Below, piece after piece: positions 53,642 to 62,517 of a stretch of 64,000 nt of DNA. The DNA comes from an uncultured Gammaproteobacteria bacterium (GTDB taxonomy: Bacteria; Pseudomonadota; Gammaproteobacteria; Eutrophobiales; Eutrophobiaceae), in assembly GCA_943788815.1 (NCBI GenBank), contig CALSRS010000001.1, positions 2,045,501 through 2,109,500 on the forward strand. The letters are read 5' to 3'. Made by a program: the position numbers and the translations under genes. Under the pieces are notes generated by a model. That model worked only from the letters and a program-made list of their open reading frames with translations. It did not search any database and was not told the origin of the DNA. Numbering within the stretch: the first letter of the stretch is position 1; every line of letters starts with the position of its first letter.

Positions 53642-55836
53642 TGTCAATCAACCCGACTATGACCCGGCGGACTATGATCCGCACCATGGTGGGTACCAGT
53701 GGCGGAATGTTGCTGGGCTTTCATGTTCCGGGCGTGGGCGCTGCGGTTGTTGCACCAAAACCCTGGACGACTCCCACTGATGGTGATGAGATCAATGCCT
53801 GGCTGTCGATAGATACGGACGGTACGGTGACCATCCGTGTTCCCCATAGTGAACAAGGGCAGGGTGCTTTAACGTCAGTGGCCATGATGGTGGCGGAAGA
53901 ACTGGATGTGCTATGGGAAAATGTCCAGGCAGTATTTGCGGATATAAACCGACATGTTAATTATGGCGAAGAATATATCGCCACGGGGACCAGTGGGTCT
54001 GCTGTGGTGCGTCGACGTCACCCACATATTATGCAGGCGGGGGCATCGGCTCGCGAAAGATTAAAGGCAGCGGCGGCCAGCGTGTGGAAAGTAAAACCCC
54101 AAGACGTTATTGCAAAGCAAGGTGAGTTACGATCAGGTAGCCATCATGGGACCTACGCGCAGTTTGCTGAATTGGCGGCACAAACGTCACTGGATAAAGA
54201 ACCAGCAATTAAGTCTCCAGATCAGTGGTGGTTATTAGGCACACCTGTCCCTCGTGTTGATGTCCCGGTCAAGGTCAATGGCAGTGCTCAATATGCTATC
54301 GATACTCGTTTGCCAGGTATGGTATATGCCGCAGTCAAATGTTGTCCCGTACCCTGGGGCAAACTGAAAAGTTTTGACCCTGATGCTATCAGGGGAAGAG
54401 CGGGGATAGTCGACATTGTTGAATTAAAGGCCGTGCCAGGCAAGAGTACAGATGCCGATCTGCAAAACGGCGTGGCCGTCGTGGCCGACACCTGGTATCG
54501 AGCCAAGACAGCATTGGATCTCATGCCGGTTGAATGGGAATTTGGTACAGACGGAGAAGTAAGTAATGAAAGCCAGGCGAGTCTTGCCAATAGTCTCTTT
54601 GATGAGCCAGGTGAGATTAGCCATGAGAGTGGGCAAGACCCCAGACCAATCATCGATAAGGCTGACAAAGTATTAAATGCAGAATTTTATCGGCCCTATG
54701 AAACGCATGCTCGCATGGAACCCATCAATGCCACGGTGAGTGTCACCGATGAAAGGGTTGATGTGTGGGCCCCGGCCCAGGATCAATCACTACCACTTAA
54801 GTTGGTAGCGGATCAGTTACAGCGAGATCCAAAAGATATATACGTTAATACTCCTTTTATTGGCGGTGCCTTTGGTGGAGGAGGCGGAGGCGGGCGTACT
54901 GCTGTAGTCAGACAGGCGGCTGAACTTTCTAATCGATTAAAAAAACCGGTAAAAGTTATCTGGTCACGTGAAGAAGATATCATGCAGGATAAACAACGGG
55001 CACCGGTTCATAGCCGACTCAGTGCCTCCTTGGGTGATAATGGTCTACCCGATGCTTTTTATTCTCGCGCAGTCTGGTTTCCCAGTGGCGGTGTGAAGCG
55101 AAACGGCCCTGCTACGGCGGATTATTCTATTAGTACGATGCCCTACCATATCCCCAATCGGCGACATGAACGACATAACGTCAATGGCCACATACCAACG
55201 ACGACACATCGGGCACCCGGTGCAAACCAGAACGGTTTTATGATTGAGCAATTTGTTGATGAGATGGCCCTGGCTGGAGATTGGGATCCGCTGGAATGGC
55301 GCCTGGAAATGACCAAGGGCCAGGAACCCTGGCAACGTGTCCTTTTAAAATTGAAAGAAGTGGCCGGCTTTACAACGGATTTACCCAAAGGTGAAGGGAT
55401 GGGGCTGGCGGTGATAGAAGATCATGGGTCAATATCAGCGGCCTGTGCCACAGTAACGGTAAGTCGACGCGGACAACTAAATATAGAAAAGGTCATCATC
55501 GTGGTTAACAGTGGATACGTCATTAATCCGTTGAATGCCAGTGAGCAGCTTGAAGGCGCCGTATGCTGGGAACTATCTCATGCATTGTATGCCGGTCTGG
55601 ATCTGGACAATGGCCATTTTAAAAATAATAACTTTGATACCTATAACCTGATGCGCATGAACCAGATGCCACCTGTGGAAACCCATTTCGCATTGTCACA
55701 AGATGGCTGGTGGGGTGGTATGGGTGAACCAGGCGGACCACCATCACCACCGGCGGTGGCCAATGCCATCTATTTTGCAACGGGTAAACGAGTCCGTTTC
55801 ACACCTATAAACAAGCATGACCTTAGTTGGTCATAA
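53641..55836 (+). CDS. Molybdopterin-binding subunit of a molybdenum hydroxylase, IorB-like
   Basis: A 731-residue protein with a twin-arginine leader (MTRRTMIRTMVGTSGGMLLGF). It has the IorB/Coxl layout without FAD domain: ITVRVPHSEQGQGALTSVAMMVAEEL-type N-terminus, VDVPVKVNGSAQYAIDTRLPG, YETHARMEPINATV, IGGAFGGGGGGGRTAVVRQAAEL, HRAPGANQNGFMIEQFVDEMA and the catalytic-glutamate region MGEPGGPPSPPAVANAI near the end. Such enzymes hydroxylate aromatic or aldehyde carbons and pass electrons to cytochromes in the periplasm. Forms an operon with the IorA-like subunit and the aldo/keto reductase. Confidence 0.92.
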   Translation: MSINPTMTRRTMIRTMVGTSGGMLLGFHVPGVGAAVVAPKPWTTPTDGDEINAWLSIDTDGTVTIRVPHSEQGQGALTSVAMMVAEELDVLWENVQAVFADINRHVNYGEEYIATGTSGSAVVRRRHPHIMQAGASARERLKAAAASVWKVKPQDVIAKQGELRSGSHHGTYAQFAELAAQTSLDKEPAIKSPDQWWLLGTPVPRVDVPVKVNGSAQYAIDTRLPGMVYAAVKCCPVPWGKLKSFDPDAIRGRAGIVDIVELKAVPGKSTDADLQNGVAVVADTWYRAKTALDLMPVEWEFGTDGEVSNESQASLANSLFDEPGEISHESGQDPRPIIDKADKVLNAEFYRPYETHARMEPINATVSVTDERVDVWAPAQDQSLPLKLVADQLQRDPKDIYVNTPFIGGAFGGGGGGGRTAVVRQAAELSNRLKKPVKVIWSREEDIMQDKQRAPVHSRLSASLGDNGLPDAFYSRAVWFPSGGVKRNGPATADYSISTMPYHIPNRRHERHNVNGHIPTTTHRAPGANQNGFMIEQFVDEMALAGDWDPLEWRLEMTKGQEPWQRVLLKLKEVAGFTTDLPKGEGMGLAVIEDHGSISAACATVTVSRRGQLNIEKVIIVVNSGYVINPLNASEQLEGAVCWELSHALYAGLDLDNGHFKNNNFDTYNLMRMNQMPPVETHFALSQDGWWGGMGEPGGPPSPPAVANAIYFATGKRVRFTPINKHDLSWS

Positions 55837-55920
55837 GCACCGTAAAAATAATTCATTTAAATATATCTGTATCCAATTTAGTATAAAAAATAACTTTTGA
55901 AATTCAGGGGAGGAGGAGTC

Positions 55921-56781
55921 ATGAGATTTTTCAAGACCGCGCAACTAATCATCGTTTTTCTATTTTCCATCAACACTTTCGCACAATCACCACCATCAGT
56001 AGGACAGGACCACCCGGATCGAACACTACCCGTCGAGCCCTTTAAGATTATCGACAATATTTATTTTATTGGCACGACTATTCAGGCGGCTTCCTACCTG
56101 ATCACCAGTGATCAAGGACATGTCCTGTTTGATAGTACCTATGAAGACAGGGTACCTATGATGCTTGCGAACATTGAAAAGCTGGGGTTTAACCCAAAAG
56201 ACGTCAAGCTGTTAATTGGAACTCATGCCCACAGTGATCACGTTGGTGGTCATTCGTTGATGCAGGAAATGACTAGCGCTGACATCCTTTCTTCAGAAGA
56301 AGACAAAGCGATGGTGGAGTCAGGCGGTGATGGAAGTTGGGCCCCTGCTGAAGTCAATAGAGTCATTGATGCCGGAGAGGTGATTCAACTAGGTGACATT
56401 GAAATTAAAGTCCATGATACCCCGGGTCATACCCCAGGCACTCTGACGTTTACCATGGTGGCAGAAGAAGAAGGACAACAATACAACGTCATTCTGTTAG
56501 GTGGATTGCGCATCGCAAGTACGCCGTTACTTGGAAATAAAGAATATCCAAACATTGCTGACGATATGGCCGCGACATTCTATTATCTGCAAAACCTTCC
56601 CGTTGACGTTTATCTCGGCGCACACGGTTATTGGTATGACCTTAGAAACAAGATCCCTCGTATACCGCAAGAGGGTTACAAGGCATTTATTAATCCAGAA
56701 GAATATCGCAAGGCTGTTGATGGTTGGCAGCAGGTATTTGTGAACATGTTGGTAGAGGAATCAAAGGCACTGGTGAAATAA
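55921..56781 (+). CDS. Subclass B3-like MBL-fold hydrolase, canonical metal site
   Basis: A 286-residue secreted MBL-fold protein. ATG at 55921 has GGGGAGGAGG just upstream; a TTG 8 codons earlier is less likely. The leader ends near NTFAQ (~22). Zinc ligands are all canonical: THAHSDHVGG (H102, H104, D106, H107), TPGHTPG (H170) and YLGAHGYWYD (H235). Length and IDNIYFIG, VLFDSTYE match B3 enzymes. Substrate may be a beta-lactam or another lactam/lactone. It follows the IorB gene by 84 bases on the same strand. Confidence 0.88.
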   Translation: MRFFKTAQLIIVFLFSINTFAQSPPSVGQDHPDRTLPVEPFKIIDNIYFIGTTIQAASYLITSDQGHVLFDSTYEDRVPMMLANIEKLGFNPKDVKLLIGTHAHSDHVGGHSLMQEMTSADILSSEEDKAMVESGGDGSWAPAEVNRVIDAGEVIQLGDIEIKVHDTPGHTPGTLTFTMVAEEEGQQYNVILLGGLRIASTPLLGNKEYPNIADDMAATFYYLQNLPVDVYLGAHGYWYDLRNKIPRIPQEGYKAFINPEEYRKAVDGWQQVFVNMLVEESKALVK

Positions 56782-56903
56782 TTCTTAATTAATTATTCAT
56801 CAGTATTGTGTTTCTGAAATGTTATATACATCGAAGGTGATTTATATTCGCTTATGATTAATAGCTAATAAATCTGTGTGAAATGAGATCTGGCTCAATG
56901 GAT

Positions 56904-57299
56904 TTACTTTAGTCCCATCATGACGATTATTAGGTCCCTAATGTCGAACAACAATGATATGACGATAGTTACCATTAATAAAATAGTCCAGACGCCATAG
57001 GGACTTTTGAGTTTGAAATCATCAGATTTGAACTCCACGCGCATGATGTAAATTAGAATCGGTGACCACAACAAGAGGTGTACTATCCCCAATAGGTGTA
57101 CAGTATTCGACAGATAAAATACCAGTATGCCTAGAGGCATACTTAATATTAACGAGAGTGCTACCCAACGAGCGCCCTTGTGCTTCCAGACAAAAAACAA
57201 AGAACTGAGAAAAATCACCATCATCCAGTCCATCCAGATTTGTACCCACGAAGGGAGTTCTGCCATCTGGGCATTTACGTTATTCATTAATTCTTCCAT
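56904..57299 (-). CDS. Small four-helix membrane protein, function unknown
   Basis: A 131-residue protein with four hydrophobic segments (about 20-40, 47-66, 70-88 and 102-123). The start MEELMNNVNAQMAELPSWVQIWMDWMM places a short amphipathic N-terminus outside the first helix. No family is recognised; there are no cysteines and few charged residues in the helices. It lies between the MBL gene and the plug/barrel paralogue; no functional link is clear. Confidence 0.68.
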   Translation of the reverse strand: MEELMNNVNAQMAELPSWVQIWMDWMMVIFLSSLFFVWKHKGARWVALSLILSMPLGILVFYLSNTVHLLGIVHLLLWSPILIYIMRVEFKSDDFKLKSPYGVWTILLMVTIVISLLFDIRDLIIVMMGLK

Positions 57300-57355
57300 A
57301 GGAGTACTTTATATATATTTTGCAAAAGCGTTACATGGATTAATGATTCAAGGAT

Positions 57356-59455
57356 TTAATAGCTTCCCGAAAAGGTGAGTGTGAATATCCGATTTGGCTT
57401 GCGTAAGCGAAATTCTCTTCTTAAAACCGGGGAAATTTCCCTTCTTGCGGTGAAGGAAAGTCTATCTCTGACCTCAAGATAGTTTGTGAGGTTTCTCCCT
57501 TCGAGTCTGATTTTAATGCCCAACCAACGGGTAGTTTCGATAAAGGCATTTACCTCAACACCTTCTTCAAAGTTTTCCAGTTCATTGACTTTAAACACAA
57601 CCCGGTCTGCCTGAAACGCAGTATCGAAGCCCCAGGCTAATTTGGCATCTTCAAGATCCTGACGAAAAGCGATATCAACTACGTAGTCATTATCACTTAA
57701 AAAACGGATTGTAGGTGGACCAGGAAATGCTGAGAATGCTGAAAGATTACGGCTAGTTCCAGTGACAGGATCAGTTACCCTAGAGTCTTGCAGGCGTGTT
57801 TGTATGTCCAGGCGGGCACCCTTCAAATTGATCCAGTGTAGTGGCATGGTTGTTCTAAATATCATGCCCCATGTGCGGCCATTACCAATATTACCAGGGG
57901 TCTCAAAGTCATCAGAAATGGGAAGTAGATCAAGTACGTCTTCTAACCAGTGATGAAATGCGGTAATGGTAACCACACCCAATTCTCCAAAGCGACGTTC
58001 ATGACTCAATTCGGCTTTCCATGTAGTTTGAGGTTTCAGGTTCGGGTTACCCAGGGCCAGGTCATCGTCTACAAATACCGTCGTGCTGACGAAATCATTA
58101 AAATCGAGTTGTGACACATCCCTTTCAAAATGAAGTCGAGTCTGTTGCTGTTGGTTTGGAGAATAACTTAATAAACTCGTCGGTTTGATAAAGAAGAAAC
58201 TTCGTTTTTGATCTGTATCGCCAGTTTGCGTAATGGTGGAAATCTCAGCCCCCAGGCCGTAGTCCCAGACAAAATCTCCCATGGTCCAGGTATCTTTAAT
58301 CAGAAAATCACCACGTATTTCTTTTACTCTTGAGTTCCCATTTGGGACAAAAGTCTCCTCAGGACCAGAACCTGAATCTTCATTGAGTACCAGTGAATTA
58401 TCGAGAGTGTTATAAGCCCCCTCAATGTCTGCGGAGATATCATGATCAGACCAGCGTGACCAGTCAAATTCCAGGCGGACAATGGCCTCTGAGGTATCAG
58501 TTCCAAGATTGACTTCTTTAAAATTTGTTCTGTTGCCAGCATTGTCTATCGTTTCCTGAGTATCTAACTCGTCAGCGTTACTCTTCGTGTAAACAAAAAT
58601 ACCTTTACCCTGTAAGGAAGTATTTAATGAGCGTTCTGCATCTATTCCAATTTCAAACTCAGGATTCGTATCGCTATTATTAAAAATAATTTCAAATGGA
58701 GGTTCTGTTGTCCCCCATGGAAAACGACGGGAAATTTCTTCGCCGTCACCATCTCTATATCCAAAACGTGAATTAAACTGGTAAAGGGTTTCATTGATAG
58801 TTGTCGACGCATTTAAAAAAATACCACTAATACCAATTCCAGTTTGTTTACGGTCATCTCTACGTAACTGAATCAGGTTGTTATCGGCGTCATACCTTTC
58901 AACAGTGCCGTTAATTCCGTTCGTATCACGCTCCAGGTCGATTCCAAAATTGTAATCAATTGAATTCCACTGCCTGGCCATGGAAATATTGCCACCGATA
59001 CCTAATGGTGACGGACTGGTATGTGTAATAAATGTTTCCCAACGAATAGTTGTAAGATTATCATTAATCAAAATAACATTCACAACGACAGAATGTCCCT
59101 GCATATTGATGTCCTGAACCTGTCCTCGTATCAATTCAATATGTTTGACATTTGCAGCGGGAATACGGGTTAAAATATCAGAAACGACATCTTGTTTTGC
59201 ACTCGGTCTGCTAGAGTCAATGAGAATATTTCCTGCAGCACTACCAAATCCACGTAATTCATCTCCATCATTCAGCTGAAACCCCGGTACTTGCCTGACC
59301 ATATCCAGGGCTGTGAGTGGTTGATATTGTGAAAAAAATGTTGCCGGATATGAGATAACTTCTGCTTCATCCTTATCAAATACAGGTAATTCCTGACCGA
59401 GAATAGAAACAGGGAGAAACATCAGAAAGCAGATATGTATGTAGATATATTTCAT
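57356..59455 (-). CDS. TonB-dependent-receptor-like outer membrane protein, paralogue of 15133
   Basis: A 699-residue outer membrane protein (leader ending ILGQE). It shares with the gene at 15133 the plug sequence FFSQYQPLTALDMVRQVPGFQLNDG, RPSAKQD, RIPAANVKHIELIRGQVQDINMQG, and barrel blocks DFVSTTVFVDDDLALGNPNLKPQTTWKAELSHERRFGE and ITAFHHWLEDVLDLLPISDDFETPGNIG. The last residues RIFTLTFSGSY end in an aromatic. The plug lacks a clear TonB box. Divergent from the amidohydrolase gene at 59594. Substrate unknown. Confidence 0.85.
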   Translation of the reverse strand: MKYIYIHICFLMFLPVSILGQELPVFDKDEAEVISYPATFFSQYQPLTALDMVRQVPGFQLNDGDELRGFGSAAGNILIDSSRPSAKQDVVSDILTRIPAANVKHIELIRGQVQDINMQGHSVVVNVILINDNLTTIRWETFITHTSPSPLGIGGNISMARQWNSIDYNFGIDLERDTNGINGTVERYDADNNLIQLRRDDRKQTGIGISGIFLNASTTINETLYQFNSRFGYRDGDGEEISRRFPWGTTEPPFEIIFNNSDTNPEFEIGIDAERSLNTSLQGKGIFVYTKSNADELDTQETIDNAGNRTNFKEVNLGTDTSEAIVRLEFDWSRWSDHDISADIEGAYNTLDNSLVLNEDSGSGPEETFVPNGNSRVKEIRGDFLIKDTWTMGDFVWDYGLGAEISTITQTGDTDQKRSFFFIKPTSLLSYSPNQQQQTRLHFERDVSQLDFNDFVSTTVFVDDDLALGNPNLKPQTTWKAELSHERRFGELGVVTITAFHHWLEDVLDLLPISDDFETPGNIGNGRTWGMIFRTTMPLHWINLKGARLDIQTRLQDSRVTDPVTGTSRNLSAFSAFPGPPTIRFLSDNDYVVDIAFRQDLEDAKLAWGFDTAFQADRVVFKVNELENFEEGVEVNAFIETTRWLGIKIRLEGRNLTNYLEVRDRLSFTARREISPVLRREFRLRKPNRIFTLTFSGSY

Positions 59456-59593
59456 ATGATATTGTTTAGAGTATCATCTCATTTTACTATCTTAAAGAAA
59501 TGTAAGCTCAGTAAATAATGTGCTGGTTTAATGAAACGGAAGATTAGGTTTTTAAACTATAGTTTAAGTTTCAGACAATATAGGATTCTTGCC

Positions 59594-61372
59594 ATGGGTA
59601 ACAACACGGAACATAAGTATATAACGAGGACTATTTTTAGTTTTATATTTATCCTTTTATTGACGGCTTGCGAAAGCGAAGCGCCTGTGCAAATTGAGAT
59701 ACAGGAAAAATTTCCTGCTTCTTACGTTTTTGTGAATGGCAATGTCATTACAGTTAATAATGATTTTGATGTTGTTGAGGCGTTTGCGATAAATGATAAC
59801 AAGTTCGTCGCGGTGGGAAGCACAGAGGAAGTCCTGAATAAGGTTTCTAATGATGTGATCGTTATAGATCTGGAAGGGCAAACCGTCGTGCCGGGGTTTA
59901 ATGATAATCATATCCACCTCGGACCGGGGCGAAGATTGCAGGAATGGCAAGGTGCGTTAATTCCGGCGGTTCCTGAATGGACCCAGGGGGTAACGAATAT
60001 GGAAGAATTGCGTCATTCCTTTGCAGGTAAAGTTGAGGTCACCCCGGGAGAAGAATGGATCAAGGGCGGACTGACACGTATGGACTGGCCCAATAATAAG
60101 GTACCTACCCGCTGGGACCTGGATGAAATGAGTCCGGATAACCCGGTAATTCTAACACGTGGTCCACATACCTATTTGCTGAACTCTCGTGCTTTAGAAC
60201 TGGCCAATATCAATAGGGATACTCCAGATCCAGAAGGAGGGTGGATATTCAGGGATGAGAATGGCGAACCAACTGGCAGAATACTGGAGGCGGCAAAACG
60301 ATTGGTTGATAAGGTCGCGCCAGATGATGAAATAGAAATCAGCTACGAACAAGGTATCAGGGACATGCGTGCGTTGTTGAATGATTTGATTAGCCTGGGG
60401 ATCACCAGTGTGAATATCTCAGGAATAAGACCTCAGGGTATTGCGCAGGTACAGGAATTGTATGATCGATATGGCGAGGCATTGCCGCGGGCAACCATGC
60501 AAGTCAGATTACAACCAGGTCATGATAATTATGATGATGTTGAGCTAGGTATTCAAAAAGAGATTGAAGCGATTGAGGCAATAGGTTTTCACACCGGCTT
60601 TGGAGATGAACGTTTAAAATTGGGTGCGGTGAAGATGAGCATCGATGGGGGATTAAGCGCCCCTGTTTTCTGGTCATTGGAGGAATATAAAGACCGTCCC
60701 GGGTTTTATGGTGCAATCAGGATCCCTGCAGAGGTATTTTATCCGGTTGCAAAACGGGTACATGAGCTTGGCTGGCAACTAGGTATACATACCATGGGCG
60801 ATGGTGCAGTTAAGATGGTCGCAGAACAGATTAGTCAGATTCTAAGGGAACAACCCCGTGACGATCATCGTCATTTTATGCATCATGTTGCAGTTAAACC
60901 TCCAGATGAGACTATTACTTTGATGGCTAAGAATAATATTATGGTAGCCAGCCAACCGGCCTTTACCGTTGGTCTGGGTGCTTATGCGAAAGAGGCATTA
61001 ACTCCAGATAGAGAGCGAACACAAAACCCCACCAGATCATTACAGGAATCAGGGATTACCGTATCCCATGGATCAGATACCGCGCCTTATAGTCCTTTTC
61101 TTACAATCTGGACTGCAGTAACCCGCAAAGGATTTGACGGCAATGTTTATGGTCCAGAAGAAGCCGTGAGTGTTAAAGAGGCAATACGCCTGCATACTGT
61201 TGCGCCAGCCTATTTTAATTTCGATGAAAAAATTAAAGGTTCGATTCAAACTGGAATGCTGGCCGATTTTGTTATACTTTCAGATAATATTCTTGATGTT
61301 CAAGCCGATGAGATCCGTAATTTAAAGGCAATCAAGGTATTTATAGACGGTAAAGAAATACTGCTAAATTGA
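59594..61372 (+). CDS. Amidohydrolase lipoprotein, YtcJ-like (amidohydrolase 3)
   Basis: A 592-residue lipoprotein. ATG at 59594 (MGNNTEHKYITRTIFSFIFILLLTACES) has AGGA upstream and a lipobox LLTAC; the earlier in-frame ATG at 59531 gives no leader. The metal motif is VVPGFNDNHIHLG, then RLKLGAVKMSIDGGLSAPVFW (K site), GWQLGIHTMGDGAVKMV (His), RHFMHHVAVK (His), ITVSHGSDTAPYSPF (Asp). Members of this group hydrolyse N-acyl or amide substrates. It is the fifth intact amidohydrolase of the window and precedes a cysteine-synthase-like enzyme by 38 bases. Confidence 0.88.
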   Translation: MGNNTEHKYITRTIFSFIFILLLTACESEAPVQIEIQEKFPASYVFVNGNVITVNNDFDVVEAFAINDNKFVAVGSTEEVLNKVSNDVIVIDLEGQTVVPGFNDNHIHLGPGRRLQEWQGALIPAVPEWTQGVTNMEELRHSFAGKVEVTPGEEWIKGGLTRMDWPNNKVPTRWDLDEMSPDNPVILTRGPHTYLLNSRALELANINRDTPDPEGGWIFRDENGEPTGRILEAAKRLVDKVAPDDEIEISYEQGIRDMRALLNDLISLGITSVNISGIRPQGIAQVQELYDRYGEALPRATMQVRLQPGHDNYDDVELGIQKEIEAIEAIGFHTGFGDERLKLGAVKMSIDGGLSAPVFWSLEEYKDRPGFYGAIRIPAEVFYPVAKRVHELGWQLGIHTMGDGAVKMVAEQISQILREQPRDDHRHFMHHVAVKPPDETITLMAKNNIMVASQPAFTVGLGAYAKEALTPDRERTQNPTRSLQESGITVSHGSDTAPYSPFLTIWTAVTRKGFDGNVYGPEEAVSVKEAIRLHTVAPAYFNFDEKIKGSIQTGMLADFVILSDNILDVQADEIRNLKAIKVFIDGKEILLN

Positions 61373-61410
61373 CCGAGAAGGTAGTTAATAAAAAATAAAC
61401 AGGAGGGGTT

Positions 61411-62493
61411 ATGACCGCATCAAGTTCAAGAACGACACAAGGTAGACAAAGACTGTACGAGAGTATCCTGGATACCATTGGTGATACACCTTGCATACGG
61501 GTAAATAATCTTGCACCTGACCATGTTGAACTTTATGTAAAGGCAGAATTTTTTAATCCAGCAGCCTCGGTTAAAGATCGTCTTGCTATCAGTATTATTG
61601 AAGAAGCAGAAAAACGCGGTGACCTGAAACCAGGTCAGACAGTGGTTGAGGCCACCAGCGGTAATACCGGTATCGGACTCGCAATGGTCTGTGCGGCAAC
61701 AGGTCATCCTCTGGTAGTGACGATGGCAGATTCGTTCTCCATAGAACGACGCAAGTTAATGCGTTTCTTCGGTGCAAAACTCGTCCTGACTCCCCGGGCG
61801 GAAAAGGGATTTGGTATGTATAAAAAGGCCGTGGAACTGGCAGAGGCCAATGGCTGGTTTTTGGCACACCAGTTTGAAACCCCGGACAACGCATTGATAC
61901 ACGAAAATACTACCGCAAGGGAAATCATGAATGATTTCAGTGATAAGAAACTGAATTACTTCGTATCTGGGTATGGCACGGGGGGAACGGTAACCGGTGT
62001 CGCCCGTGTGTTAAGAAAAGAATCACCCGAAACTAAAATCATATTAAGCGAGCCCTCAAATGCTCAGTTGATTGGTAGTGGCGTGGAACAGGAACGTAAT
62101 ACCAATAATGAACCCGATGCGAGTCACTCTGCCTTTGAACCGCATCCTATACAGGGCTGGACACCTGACTTTATTCCTCATGTATTACAAGAGGCCATTG
62201 ATCAGCATTTTTATGATGAATTGATTCCTGTTACCGGAGCCGATGGTATCGCCTGGTCCCGAAAACTCGCTCAGCAGGAGGGGATATTGACTGGTGTCTC
62301 AGGTGGTGCGACCTTTGGAGTGGCTATGCAGATAGCTGAGAAGGCAGACAAAGGCTCAGTGATCCTGGCGATGTTACCCGATACGGGCGAACGTTATCTC
62401 AGCTCACCCTTATTCGAAGGGATTCCAGAAGACATGAGTGAAGAGGAAAAGGCCTTATCATTGTCCACGCCAGGTTATCAAATGCCAGAGTAA
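61411..62493 (+). CDS. Cysteine-synthase-family PLP enzyme
   Basis: A 360-residue PLP beta-family enzyme. Family marks: ILDTIGDTPCIRVNNL, FFNPAASVKDRLA (K55 the PLP lysine), EATSGNTGIGLAMVC (substrate loop), GYGTGGTVTGVARVL (phosphate loop), GVSGGATFGVAM. It lacks CBS domains. It is longer than CysK (~310) by a C-terminal tail (LFEGIPEDMSEEEKALSL) and an insert (EQERNTNNEPDASHSAFEPHP). Strong AGGAGG precedes the ATG. It may make cysteine or act as a beta-replacing enzyme on another substrate; the local context of D-amino-acid and amide hydrolases leaves this open. Confidence 0.9.
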   Translation: MTASSSRTTQGRQRLYESILDTIGDTPCIRVNNLAPDHVELYVKAEFFNPAASVKDRLAISIIEEAEKRGDLKPGQTVVEATSGNTGIGLAMVCAATGHPLVVTMADSFSIERRKLMRFFGAKLVLTPRAEKGFGMYKKAVELAEANGWFLAHQFETPDNALIHENTTAREIMNDFSDKKLNYFVSGYGTGGTVTGVARVLRKESPETKIILSEPSNAQLIGSGVEQERNTNNEPDASHSAFEPHPIQGWTPDFIPHVLQEAIDQHFYDELIPVTGADGIAWSRKLAQQEGILTGVSGGATFGVAMQIAEKADKGSVILAMLPDTGERYLSSPLFEGIPEDMSEEEKALSLSTPGYQMPE

Positions 62494-62517
62494 GCTTAGC
62501 GTGCTGATCACAATAAA

